DNA of 23,513 bases. Source: a virus. Numbering within the stretch: the stretch's first letter is position 1; each line of letters begins with the position of its first letter. Both the position numbers and the translations under genes were made by a program. Where the stretch lies: the IMG/VR virus record IMGVR_UViG_3300051212_000938, positions 1 through 23,513 of that record; one strand, 5' to 3'. Shown in pieces: positions 11,132-18,726 of the stretch. Under the pieces are notes generated by a model that did no database searches, was not told the DNA's origin, and saw nothing but the letters and a program-made list of their open reading frames with translations.

Positions 11132-14100
11132 TTAGTATTTAATCACTGGAAGCATTCCAACATATGGTGGAAGGTTTGCATTGGTTTCATTCCCTGCGGT
11201 TCCTGCATAATTAATTGTAATTCCAGTTGTATTTGGGTTTGTAATTACAGTTCCAGAACTAACTACTCCATGATTACGATTTCCTGGTCCCTGAGTAATA
11301 CCACTACTATTTGGATTCTCTAAGTCTTGGTTTGAAGTATGTGTGTGTCCTGTATCAGTAATTTCATGATTATGATAAGGTACAATCGCATCAGCACTAC
11401 CTCCAGTAACACCAGGAACTGCAGAATAACCTGCGAAGTTATTAACTAAGTTAGGAAGTCTTCCTGTAGCACCATAAGTGGATCCTAAGAAGTTACGAAG
11501 ATTTTGGAGAAGGGAAGCATTGACACCTTGGAATGTGCCACCGGTAGGAATGTCTCCACCATTACAAATTAGATATCCTTCTGGTGCATGATACTCAGTT
11601 GCACCAATTGTTACACTACCTCCAGTTGCAGTATCTGCAGATGATGCTGCCATATAGAAGAACGATCCTACAGGGACACCAGGTGCCCATTTAACACCTG
11701 TTGCTTGAGCACTATCTGCAGTTAATACTGTTCCATTTGCGCCAACTGAAAGTTTTGCAGCAGTGTTATCTCCAGTTGCAACAAGAATCTGTCCCTTTGC
11801 ATCCCAATCAACATTAGAAACCAAAGATCCTTGTCCACCTAAAGCAACGATAAAGCAAGAAACTCCAGATGCAGGAGCAGTTGTGAATCTAATTGTACTT
11901 GTATTTGCACCCTCAAAAGTTACAATTAAGAAATCTGTGCCAGGTTTTTGAATGACTCCTCCAATTGATACAATCAAGTTTGCAGAACTACCAGCAGGAA
12001 TGAATGCTGTACCAGCAATATTAAGAGTGAAGTCTGTGGTACTTCCATTAAATGATCCAGAAATATCATCACAAATTACAGAGTTTCCAAGTGGGAAATC
12101 ACCAGTAATTGATGCAGAATCTGCTGGAATATATCCAAGAGCATTTTGAACTTCGCGGAAAGTAACAAAGTCTTGAGATCCATCCGCACGAAGCATTTTG
12201 AATGTTGGTGTACCATTTAAAGTTGTAGTTTGAGGTACAGTTGCTTTAAACTTTGGTGATGTAATTCCCTCTACACCCAAGACAGTAAGAGTACTTCCAA
12301 TACTTGCATTGCCAGTGACATTTAATCCAAGAGAAGTGACGGTCTTAGCAACACCAACACCACCTAAAATTCTTAATGCACCAGTTGAAGTTGAAGTTGA
12401 GTCTGTAAGATTTGAAATTAAGACACTTCCTGTAAAAGTAGAATTTCCTCCAACATTTAAGTTTTCACCAACTCCAACACCACCCTTAACAGTTAAAGCA
12501 CCTTTTCCTGTAGAATCTGATGATGTTGTATTTGTAACTCTAACCTGTCCACTAAAAGTAGAAGCATCCTTACTTCTAATTTGTTTATTAAATGTAACTG
12601 GGCCATCAAATTGTGAAAGAACTGTTCCAGAATCTCCACCTTCAACAAGAAGTCTTTCTTTTACAGTTACTTCATCATAAACAACACTTGACTTGGAAGG
12701 ATCTTCACCAGTCACTGTTGGTGATGGAATATCATAAGAAATTACTTCTCCAGATGCTGAAGAAGTTTTAGTATTTCCACTGAAGAAATCGCCACTGTTA
12801 TTCATTCCAGTATAAACAACAGTACCACCCGATCTTTCTTGAGATTGAACTAAAAAGTCTTCTCTTTCAGAAAGAGATTTAATTTGAACTTGTGGTAAAC
12901 CAGTTGAATAGTTACCTGGACCATATCCAAGATATTCGAAAGTATGTCCCGAAGCACGAAGAATTGATGGTCTTCTAAATTCGACGGCAATTGGATTGAT
13001 CTTACGAATTAATGATCCTGCATCGTGAGATTCTTTACGAGTTCCAAGAACACCACGAATAACTGTAAATTGAGAATCATTATTTGACGTGGTAATTCTC
13101 ATGATTTCATTATCAATCTGAATATAAGATCCTAATGCAAATCTTAAACCAGTACCGATACCAGAATTAATTGTTGAAATTACTAAAGTATCTGCAGAGG
13201 AATTATCCGAAATCGCCGTTGAAAGTCTTATGATTTCACTATCATAAAATGAAACTTGGCGAATTCCAAAGTTTTCTTCTCTTACATCTGAAATTGCTTC
13301 ATTTGCAGAGTATCCATGCTTAAGAATAAATCCGTTTGTGGCACTTAAAGACTGATTAGTAATTGCAGTAAATGTATTAACACCTACTCTTTCACTAACA
13401 ACATAATCTCCAAGATTATTATTTGTAGAATCAATAACTCTAAACTTATTACCCTTTAATAATCCATGGGGAGTTTCTGTTGTGAAAGTAGTAATTCCTG
13501 TTGCAGAATTATATGGTGTGGTAGTGATTCTAGAGGAAGAACCAACTATAAGTACATATTGTCCTACAATTGGAGTTGGATCTCCAGATGTTTTGGCAAC
13601 TGAAATTTGAGTTGAAGAATTAACTGCACTAATTCTGTAATATCCATCAGTTGCAGTTCCTACTCCAGTAATTTGAACTACATCACCAATATTTGTAGAA
13701 ATTCCTGCGGTTGCAATTGTATATGTTGCATTTCCATTTCCAGAACCAACTCTTGAAGAATCAAGATAAAGAACTTCTCCATTTGAATATCCAGATCCTC
13801 CAGAAATAATTGATACAGAACTTACATCTCCTCCAGATTCTACAACTACTTTTGCTGTTGCTCCTTTCCAAGTTCCTACTGAAGGATTTGGATCAGTATT
13901 TAAAAGTTTTACGTCATAATGTGTTCCTGGAATATAATTTGCATTTGGAGTGTATAGAGTTCCTGTAACAACTTTTCCAAATCCATGTCTTCTTCCAAAT
14001 GTAATTGTTGAAATTCCAGAGGTAGATACAACTGAAGTAATTGATTTTCCAATACCCGAAACTCCAGAAAGTTTATCTACAGTTTCTCTAGTAATACTTT

Positions 14101-17100
14101 TCTTTAAGTCACTTGTATTTGTATCGCCAATTGGAGAACGAAGAGCAAATGTTTTTGCCGATTGTGGATTTGCATCAATATTATCTCTATCTAACTGAGG
14201 ATAAAGATTTACAGGATTCTGAGAGTACTCAAGATTTGTAAACTCTTCTGTAATCTTATTACTTGCATTTAAGAGATAAAGATGATAGATTCCATCTTGA
14301 GATCCTTGTACATAAGGAGAAATAACTTCATTACGATAAACATATAGATTTGACTGCCAATCATTTCTTTCAAATCTTGGTAGAGATCTAATTTGATCTG
14401 CTGTAGTTCTAGAGTTAATATTGTTTGTACTCGTCGCCCCTGGAGTATGAGTTCTTCCATTTACATCAACTACAGAATGTGTAAATGACATATCATTTAC
14501 AATTGATGTAACTGCAAATTTACCATTATATCCACGATCATATAGACCGCTTGGATTACTACTATCAGTTACATTGCGAATGATAACTAAATCACCAACA
14601 TTTAATTCGTGAGGAAGTGATGTTAAAACTGTAACCGTTGTAGACGCTAAAGTACAAGTAGTGATAAATCTTGGATTCTTGTTATATTCAAAATCAGCAC
14701 TTGTAATACTCGTTCTGGTGAAATCATTTTCTCTTGCACCAGTTGTACTTGACTCTTGAAGAATAAATCCATCTTCTGGATCTTTAGCTCCAGATAGTTC
14801 TTTTGGAATTACAACTCTTACCTTATAAATTTTTTCATCCAAACTACGATCATCAACAATTCTCTTAACATAAGTAAGATCAGTTGTTTCACTTAATCCT
14901 GCAACTCCAAGAGTATTCAGTTGATTATAAATTTGGTTTGCACTATTTACAGTGATATACCAATTTCCTGCTGTAGAATCAAATTGAATTGGAGAACCAA
15001 TGTCACCAGATGTTTTATCAGAAACTCTACTATAAACTTTAAGTTGAGTTCCTCCATATACTGTCAACGCTTCATTATTAAGAGCGTTAGTAAATGATGT
15101 TGCTAATCTGATTTGTGTTGAATTGACCCGAATTGCATAATAAACAATATGTGGAGTTACATTTTCGGGAAGATCTCCAGTTTCACTGTTGATAATAATC
15201 TTTTCACCAGTTTCAATTGTATGAGATCCTATTGTTAAAGTTGAAGAACTTACAGTAGAAACATCATAAACTTTATAAGAACTTGTTACACTATCCTGCA
15301 TATAAATGTCTGCAGAATATTCGGTGTTATTAATTGAAAGGTATAATTTATCATTAAGACGAGCGCCAATACGATAACCTTGAGTAACACTAACTGGTAA
15401 ACTATCTACAGCATTAAATCCATAAAGATAAAGATGAGTTGAAATACCAACAGAAGTTGTCAAACCAACATCAATTGATAACCATTCAATGTCTTCCTCT
15501 GTAGTCGTATCAATATCTCTTGGAGGAATAATAGAGGTAATAAAGGCATTATTATCCTTATCAAATGCCTCTGCTTTGAATCCATCAGAGTTAAGTGATA
15601 TCTGACCAAAGTTTGAGTTTGAGTTGGTTATAGAGGCATCTGCACCAGACTCAAGATCAAAATGCTTATTAAATCCAATTGCAAAGACTGATACTACCTG
15701 AATAAAAGAGTCATTGGTGACTTTAATGTGACTTGTTTCCCATCCTTGCCTATAAATTGCATTAGGATCTAAATGATAAACTTTTGAAGTATCTGTCTGC
15801 GATGCTCCTGTTGGTAAATCTGATCCGTATACTGTAGTATAATTTACACCATTATAAGTTCTTGTAATAGGATCATACTTTACAAATGAACGATCATCTT
15901 TTTGCAATGATACAGCAGTAAACTGTGCAACAACCATTGAACGGAAACCTGATGCTTTGTTACCATCAGCAAGCATTCCGTTCATACCCCAGACAGATCT
16001 GAGAGAACAGTTAAAGATATAAGGAGATGCTCCTGATACTGTATCAGTTTCTACGGTTACAGTTGCTCCAGTTACTACAGGTGTTGGATCTAGAGTAATT
16101 GGGAATGACTCAAGTAAGTATGTAAATGTAGTTGCACTGAGAACATTTTGTACCTTTGTTGAAACATTATATGTTGGTACACTGACTCCTTTAATTTTAA
16201 TTGGAGTTCCTGTATTTAAATTATGATCTTCTGTTGTTGTAACTGTGACTAAAGTACTTGCAGTTGTACCATTTCCAGAAATAATCGACTGAATATCAAT
16301 TGGATCAGATGCAAACGCCCCAACGATTTCCCATTCGGGTGCCATTTTTGCAAAGTCTTCATCACTTGCAGGAAACTTTGCATCTGCTGGAATTGGACGA
16401 TATGAATTAAAAGCATTTGAAAGTTTGCTATAATACATATCAAGGTCAGTCAGACCATAGGTGCCGATTTCATTCACACCATCAGCATACTCAAAACAAG
16501 TAAGTTTATGGTGTGAGAATCTTGGAACTGACTGATAATTACTTGTAAAGAATGAAGGGTGAGTATAAACTAAACCAGAATCATCAGCATCAAAGAATGA
16601 AAACTGCCAGAAGTAACACGCACCAGTAACTCTAAAAATTGCAGACTTTCCTACAAGAGGGTCTGTTGGGTTTGGAACGTATTTTGGTCTGACTTTCGTT
16701 TTTCTTAAATCAAGACCAACGATTGAAGTTCCTCTTGGTACTATAACACCACCATTAACACTATTAAACTTATAGAGAATATTATCTTCTTGTGTAAGAT
16801 CGAAATTAGATTCTAATTCTAAAGATAATGTAGTAAGTGCTGGAGTCCCTACCCCACCTGTTGGAGGAACGGAATATGCTGTACCGCCATTATCGTAAAT
16901 TGCAAATCCAGGTCTATTATCAACTAAGTGTTCTCCTGGAAAGACAAGAATCGTTGTTTTTTCTACTAAATCATTACCTTTTCCATTCACAAAAGAGAAT
17001 CTTGCCGCTTCTAAAAGTGCTCTCTGAATCGTTTTAAAAGGTTGAGCAAGCGAATTTCCAGTATTAGTAATCGAATCTGTAGCGTCTAAATCATTGGGGT

Positions 17101-17161
17101 TTACATATAATGTGCGCCCATCGGTATTCTTGATGAAGTTGCTTAACTTATTCAGAGGCAT
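11132..17161 (-). CDS. Giant virion fibre/adhesin protein with C-terminal collar domain
   Basis: This 2009-residue protein is a quarter of the window. Near residue 13 it has DGRTLYVNPNDLDATDSITN, then AQPFKTIQRALLEAA, the usual entry to a right-handed beta-helix. The middle carries several H-x-L-x-x-G modules (EDHNLNTGTPIKIKGV, LPHELNVGDLVIIRNV, TPHGLLKGNKFRVID). A region near 1560-1680 repeats the STGAL..GGVGV.(K/N).(L/V)(N/T) pattern three times. From about 1829 a collar domain follows: VPVGSFFYMA, APEGYLICNG, YGATGRLPNLV, His pairs HNH and HTHT, then PPYVGMLPVIKY. No catalytic motif is seen. It is probably a long fibre or adhesin for host contact, with a late promoter overlapping the upstream stop. 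Confidence 0.88.
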   Translation of the reverse strand: MPLNKLSNFIKNTDGRTLYVNPNDLDATDSITNTGNSLAQPFKTIQRALLEAARFSFVNGKGNDLVEKTTILVFPGEHLVDNRPGFAIYDNGGTAYSVPPTGGVGTPALTTLSLELESNFDLTQEDNILYKFNSVNGGVIVPRGTSIVGLDLRKTKVRPKYVPNPTDPLVGKSAIFRVTGACYFWQFSFFDADDSGLVYTHPSFFTSNYQSVPRFSHHKLTCFEYADGVNEIGTYGLTDLDMYYSKLSNAFNSYRPIPADAKFPASDEDFAKMAPEWEIVGAFASDPIDIQSIISGNGTTASTLVTVTTTEDHNLNTGTPIKIKGVSVPTYNVSTKVQNVLSATTFTYLLESFPITLDPTPVVTGATVTVETDTVSGASPYIFNCSLRSVWGMNGMLADGNKASGFRSMVVAQFTAVSLQKDDRSFVKYDPITRTYNGVNYTTVYGSDLPTGASQTDTSKVYHLDPNAIYRQGWETSHIKVTNDSFIQVVSVFAIGFNKHFDLESGADASITNSNSNFGQISLNSDGFKAEAFDKDNNAFITSIIPPRDIDTTTEEDIEWLSIDVGLTTSVGISTHLYLYGFNAVDSLPVSVTQGYRIGARLNDKLYLSINNTEYSADIYMQDSVTSSYKVYDVSTVSSSTLTIGSHTIETGEKIIINSETGDLPENVTPHIVYYAIRVNSTQIRLATSFTNALNNEALTVYGGTQLKVYSRVSDKTSGDIGSPIQFDSTAGNWYITVNSANQIYNQLNTLGVAGLSETTDLTYVKRIVDDRSLDEKIYKVRVVIPKELSGAKDPEDGFILQESSTTGARENDFTRTSITSADFEYNKNPRFITTCTLASTTVTVLTSLPHELNVGDLVIIRNVTDSSNPSGLYDRGYNGKFAVTSIVNDMSFTHSVVDVNGRTHTPGATSTNNINSRTTADQIRSLPRFERNDWQSNLYVYRNEVISPYVQGSQDGIYHLYLLNASNKITEEFTNLEYSQNPVNLYPQLDRDNIDANPQSAKTFALRSPIGDTNTSDLKKSITRETVDKLSGVSGIGKSITSVVSTSGISTITFGRRHGFGKVVTGTLYTPNANYIPGTHYDVKLLNTDPNPSVGTWKGATAKVVVESGGDVSSVSIISGGSGYSNGEVLYLDSSRVGSGNGNATYTIATAGISTNIGDVVQITGVGTATDGYYRISAVNSSTQISVAKTSGDPTPIVGQYVLIVGSSSRITTTPYNSATGITTFTTETPHGLLKGNKFRVIDSTNNNLGDYVVSERVGVNTFTAITNQSLSATNGFILKHGYSANEAISDVREENFGIRQVSFYDSEIIRLSTAISDNSSADTLVISTINSGIGTGLRFALGSYIQIDNEIMRITTSNNDSQFTVIRGVLGTRKESHDAGSLIRKINPIAVEFRRPSILRASGHTFEYLGYGPGNYSTGLPQVQIKSLSEREDFLVQSQERSGGTVVYTGMNNSGDFFSGNTKTSSASGEVISYDIPSPTVTGEDPSKSSVVYDEVTVKERLLVEGGDSGTVLSQFDGPVTFNKQIRSKDASTFSGQVRVTNTTSSDSTGKGALTVKGGVGVGENLNVGGNSTFTGSVLISNLTDSTSTSTGALRILGGVGVAKTVTSLGLNVTGNASIGSTLTVLGVEGITSPKFKATVPQTTTLNGTPTFKMLRADGSQDFVTFREVQNALGYIPADSASITGDFPLGNSVICDDISGSFNGSTTDFTLNIAGTAFIPAGSSANLIVSIGGVIQKPGTDFLIVTFEGANTSTIRFTTAPASGVSCFIVALGGQGSLVSNVDWDAKGQILVATGDNTAAKLSVGANGTVLTADSAQATGVKWAPGVPVGSFFYMAASSADTATGGSVTIGATEYHAPEGYLICNGGDIPTGGTFQGVNASLLQNLRNFLGSTYGATGRLPNLVNNFAGYSAVPGVTGGSADAIVPYHNHEITDTGHTHTSNQDLENPNSSGITQGPGNRNHGVVSSGTVITNPNTTGITINYAGTAGNETNANLPPYVGMLPVIKY

Positions 17162-17194
17162 CGGATTATGACTTCTTAAGATATTGCTATCTTT

Positions 17195-17202
17195 TATTTA
17201 TG
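17195..17202 (-). promoter_or_regulatory. Late-promoter candidate CATAAATA for the giant fibre gene
   Basis: CATAAATA on the minus strand spans the TAA stop (17200-17198) of the small acidic gene, again in the context TCATAAATA. Transcription would start near 17189, leaving a leader of about 28 nt before the ATG at 17161. Confidence 0.55.
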
Positions 17203-17500
17203 AAGTCAAATCCTCCCCATATTCAAGTTCAAAGTCGTCTGGAAGGTCTTCTGGATTTTCTAATTCTACTGGAAACAACATTGGATGTGCTTCTTCATCT
17301 ATAAGGTAGAATGAAGATTTATATAAGTCTTCTGGGTCATATGTACGATTTTTATCTGCTTCTCTACATAATTCCTGATCGTATAAGTGTCCATCAGGCA
17401 TTTCATCGAAGGTAAATGGAACAGAGTTGATAAAATACATCTTCACAATCATACTGCCGTCATTATACCAGCAATATGCGGAGTCGATACGATAAGACAT
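17198..17500 (-). CDS. Small acidic hypothetical protein
   Basis: The protein has 100 residues from the ATG at 17500 (MSYRIDSAYCWYNDGSMIVK). GGGAG lies upstream at a suitable distance, so the in-frame GTG nine bases earlier is unlikely. The first third is beta-like and hydrophobic; the rest is strongly acidic (YDPEDLYKSSFYLIDEE, then NPEDLPDDFELEYGEDLTS). It lies between the HNH endonuclease and the giant fibre gene. No family is recognised. Confidence 0.75.
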   Translation of the reverse strand: MSYRIDSAYCWYNDGSMIVKMYFINSVPFTFDEMPDGHLYDQELCREADKNRTYDPEDLYKSSFYLIDEEAHPMLFPVELENPEDLPDDFELEYGEDLTS

Positions 17501-17521
17501 AGGATTCACTCCCGTATCTTA

Positions 17522-17529
17522 TATTTATT
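17522..17529 (-). promoter_or_regulatory. Late-promoter candidate AATAAATA
   Basis: AATAAATA on the minus strand covers the TAA stop (17527-17525) of the HNH gene and lies 21 nt before the ATG of the 17198-17500 gene. Confidence 0.4.
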
Positions 17530-17986
17530 TTTTGTTCTTACCTCTATAAGTATCCGTTTGTGCGTGACAGTTGGGGCACAAGATACGAAGGTTTTCTAAA
17601 CGATTATCGTGATGGTTGCCGTTTATGTGATCTAATTCTAAGGGTGCTAGTTTTCCGTTCCATTCAGTTATACCACAACACTCACACTTATGTTGTTTGA
17701 GACCTTCTGCTAATAAACGATTTTTTAACCTGAATGATTGAACTACTGAATTTTCTCTTAAATATTCTTTAATATGTCTTTTTGGGCCAATAACTTTTCC
17801 TTTATTCCACGCTTGTCCAGTAAAATGTGAGGTATCAATGCCTAAATTTTGTATTCTTCTATTCGTAGTTTGATAATTTCCTCCAGCAGGAACAATATTT
17901 AACTTATCTAAGACTTGACGAATGCTTGTAGAAGTTTTTACTGCCTCACGAAGTTCTTGTTCGCTATAAGTATATCTGCTATTCAT
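17525..17986 (-). CDS. HNH homing endonuclease
   Basis: This 153-residue protein has a helical N-terminal half (SEQELREAVKTSTSIRQVLDK) that looks like a helix-turn-helix DNA-binding region, with a linker containing HFTGQAWNKGK. The HNH nuclease domain is C-terminal: CECC at 101-104, LELDHINGN with His120 as likely general base, Asn132 in RLENLR, and CPNCH at 137-141. The two Cys pairs would bind structural zinc. It lies next to the tRNA cluster, a common insertion site. Its late promoter sits in the loop of an inverted repeat, so expression appears confined to late infection. It may be a free-standing homing enzyme. Confidence 0.9.
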   Translation of the reverse strand: MNSRYTYSEQELREAVKTSTSIRQVLDKLNIVPAGGNYQTTNRRIQNLGIDTSHFTGQAWNKGKVIGPKRHIKEYLRENSVVQSFRLKNRLLAEGLKQHKCECCGITEWNGKLAPLELDHINGNHHDNRLENLRILCPNCHAQTDTYRGKNKK

Positions 17987-17988
17987 TT

Positions 17989-18028
17989 AAATAGTAAACG
18001 CTACTACTATTTATAAGGTTTACTATTT
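17989..18028 (-). promoter_or_regulatory. Late promoter TATAAATA in the loop of an 11-bp stem-loop
   Basis: AAATAGTAAAC (17989-17999) and GTTTACTATTT (18018-18028) are perfect inverted repeats. The 18-nt loop holds TATAAATA at 18015-18008 on the minus strand. The arm next to the HNH gene ends two bases before its ATG and so covers the ribosome-binding region. Late RNA would begin near 18002 and would lack the upstream arm. Read-through RNA from the tRNA region would fold and hide the start. Confidence 0.7.
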
Positions 18029-18032
18029 TAAG

Positions 18033-18114
18033 TAGGGCGAGCGGGACTTGAACCCGCAAGGCTTGCGCCACCGGTTTTTAAGACCGGAATGTTTACCGAT
18101 TTCATCACCGCCCC
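18033..18114 (-). tRNA. tRNA-Leu(UAA)
   Basis: An 82-nt class II tRNA. Acceptor GGGGCGG pairs with TCGCCCT. The anticodon stem CCGGT/ACCGG encloses CTTAAAA, giving anticodon TAA. The long variable arm contains GGC GCAA GCC, and the T arm is GCGGG TTCAAGT CCCGC. CCA is not encoded. It reads UUA/UUG codons, which are frequent in AT-rich phage genes. Confidence 0.93.
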
Positions 18115-18123
18115 GTGATGTGA

Positions 18124-18156
18124 GACCATTATAACTGTTAAAGTTTGAATGGTCAA
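18124..18156 (-). promoter_or_regulatory. Promoter for tRNA-Leu, with dyad
   Basis: TTGACC (18156-18151), 17 nt, then TATAAT (18133-18128) on the minus strand, in the 43-nt gap between two tRNAs. GACCATT (18124-18130) and AATGGTC (18148-18154) form a 7-bp dyad that overlaps both boxes. GGTCTCA follows the -10, similar to the sequence after the -10 at 8601. Confidence 0.65.
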
Positions 18157-18157
18157 G

Positions 18158-18230
18158 TGCTCCTTGTCGGTTACGATCCGACCTGTGTCCGATTATGAGT
18201 CGGGTGCTTTCACCAGATAGCTAAAGGAGC
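18158..18230 (-). tRNA. tRNA-Met(CAU), elongator type
   Basis: A 73-nt tRNA. Acceptor GCTCCTT/AAGGAGC is followed by discriminator A, and the anticodon loop CTCATAA gives CAT. The G1-C72 pair argues against an initiator; a lysidine-type Ile tRNA is not excluded. The D stem has only 3 bp (GCT/AGC) and the top anticodon pair is C-A. The T loop is ATCGTAA, in which A54 and T58 are swapped relative to the usual T54 and A58. CCA is not encoded. It lies 2 nt from tRNA-Ile. Confidence 0.85.
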
Positions 18231-18232
18231 AA

Positions 18233-18304
18233 TAGGGATACTGGGAGTTGAACCCAGACTAACCCGTTATAAGCAGGCCGCTCTAACCATTAAGCTATAC
18301 CCCC
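18233..18304 (-). tRNA. tRNA-Ile(UAU)
   Basis: A 72-nt tRNA with acceptor GGGGGTA/TATCCCT (two G-U pairs), D stem GCTT/GAGC, anticodon loop CTTATAA giving TAT, and T arm CTGGG TTCAACT CCCAG. CCA is not encoded. It would decode AUA, a codon that is rare in GC-richer cyanobacterial hosts but common in AT-rich phage genes (inference). Its 5' end is only a few bases from a terminator hairpin. Confidence 0.9.
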
Positions 18305-18305
18305 A

Positions 18306-18331
18306 TAAAAACTCAGAATATTACTGAGCTT
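18306..18331 (-). terminator. Intrinsic terminator between the antitoxin-like gene and the tRNAs
   Basis: On the minus strand AAGCTCAG (18331-18324) pairs with CTGAGTTT (18316-18309) around a 7-nt loop, with one G-U pair, followed by TTA. The stem begins in the last codons and the loop includes the TAA stop of the 18321-18494 gene. The tRNA-Ile 5' end lies immediately beyond. Confidence 0.6.
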
Positions 18332-18494
18332 CGTTGTTTAACTCAGTGTGTATTCGTATGAGATCATCATCGGCAGGCATCATAACCGCTGCCTTTCCAT
18401 TCTCATCCACAATACCTATGTGCTCTCCGCTTTCTACTCTTTCAATCAGTTCATCGAATCTTTCTTGAAATTCTTCCACCGTGAAAATTTCCAT
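18321..18494 (-). CDS. Phd/YefM-family antitoxin-like protein, 57 residues
   Basis: The ATG at 18494 has AAAGAAAAG upstream, and the TAA stop lies in a terminator hairpin. The protein begins MEIFTVEEFQERFDELIERV, then ESGEHIGIVDENGKAAVMMP, then DDDLIRIHTELNN. This matches the Phd/YefM layout: an N-terminal strand and helix, a G(E/K)xIxIxxxxGxxAVxxP core and a short C-terminal tail. In that family the N-terminal fold binds DNA and the tail binds a toxin. No RelE/Doc-like toxin gene is adjacent, so it may be an orphan that neutralises a host toxin or acts as a regulator. A late promoter precedes it. Confidence 0.75.
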   Translation of the reverse strand: MEIFTVEEFQERFDELIERVESGEHIGIVDENGKAAVMMPADDDLIRIHTELNNEAQ

Positions 18495-18509
18495 TCTTTT
18501 CTTTGAGGA

Positions 18510-18517
18510 TATTTATA
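18510..18517 (-). promoter_or_regulatory. Late promoter TATAAATA for the antitoxin-like gene
   Basis: A perfect TATAAATA on the minus strand, between the stop of the 18526-18726 gene and the ATG at 18494. It implies that the antitoxin-like gene is expressed late, unlike the early-promoter gene before it. Confidence 0.65.
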
Positions 18518-18525
18518 GCATAGCA

Positions 18526-18726
18526 TCATTCACCATAAATTGCAAGATCTGCATATTCAATTTGATCAGGATCAAGATTGGCAGTAACAACTTCAAGGAC
18601 ATTCATAAACTCTTGAACGGTTTCACACTCTACCATACGCTCGCTTCCTTGGTCACTCAGGAGCAGAAAGGTACGACTGCAGACATCAATCACAATACCT
18701 TGAACGGTCTCTTGTGCGGTACTCAT
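18526..18726 (-). CDS. Small acidic hypothetical protein behind a strong early promoter
   Basis: This 66-residue acidic protein opens MSTAQETVQGIVIDVCSRTF, contains LLLSDQGSERMVECETVQEF and ends IEYADLAIYGE. The first half has a small beta-barrel look; the second half is helical. Similar short proteins occur in T4-like cyanophages, from memory, without a known function. It has its own perfect consensus promoter and a leader that can fold on the start codon. A one-gene early unit with this promoter strength suggests a host-takeover role, which is inference. Confidence 0.75.
   Translation of the reverse strand: MSTAQETVQGIVIDVCSRTFLLLSDQGSERMVECETVQEFMNVLEVVTANLDPDQIEYADLAIYGE

Noticed and set aside
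454-16443. Open frames of 60-154 codons on the plus strand (for example 454-831, 7541-8005, 12309-12680) and minus-strand frames inside the fibre gene at 14269-14460 and 16249-16443.
   Set aside because: Each lies over a convincing minus-strand gene, lacks its own ribosome-binding site and operon fit, and shows low-complexity text typical of shadow frames.
18321-18726. The 18526-18726 protein considered as the toxin partner of the Phd-like protein.
   Set aside because: It is acidic, has no RelE, Doc or other toxin motif, and has a separate early promoter whereas the Phd-like gene has a late one.
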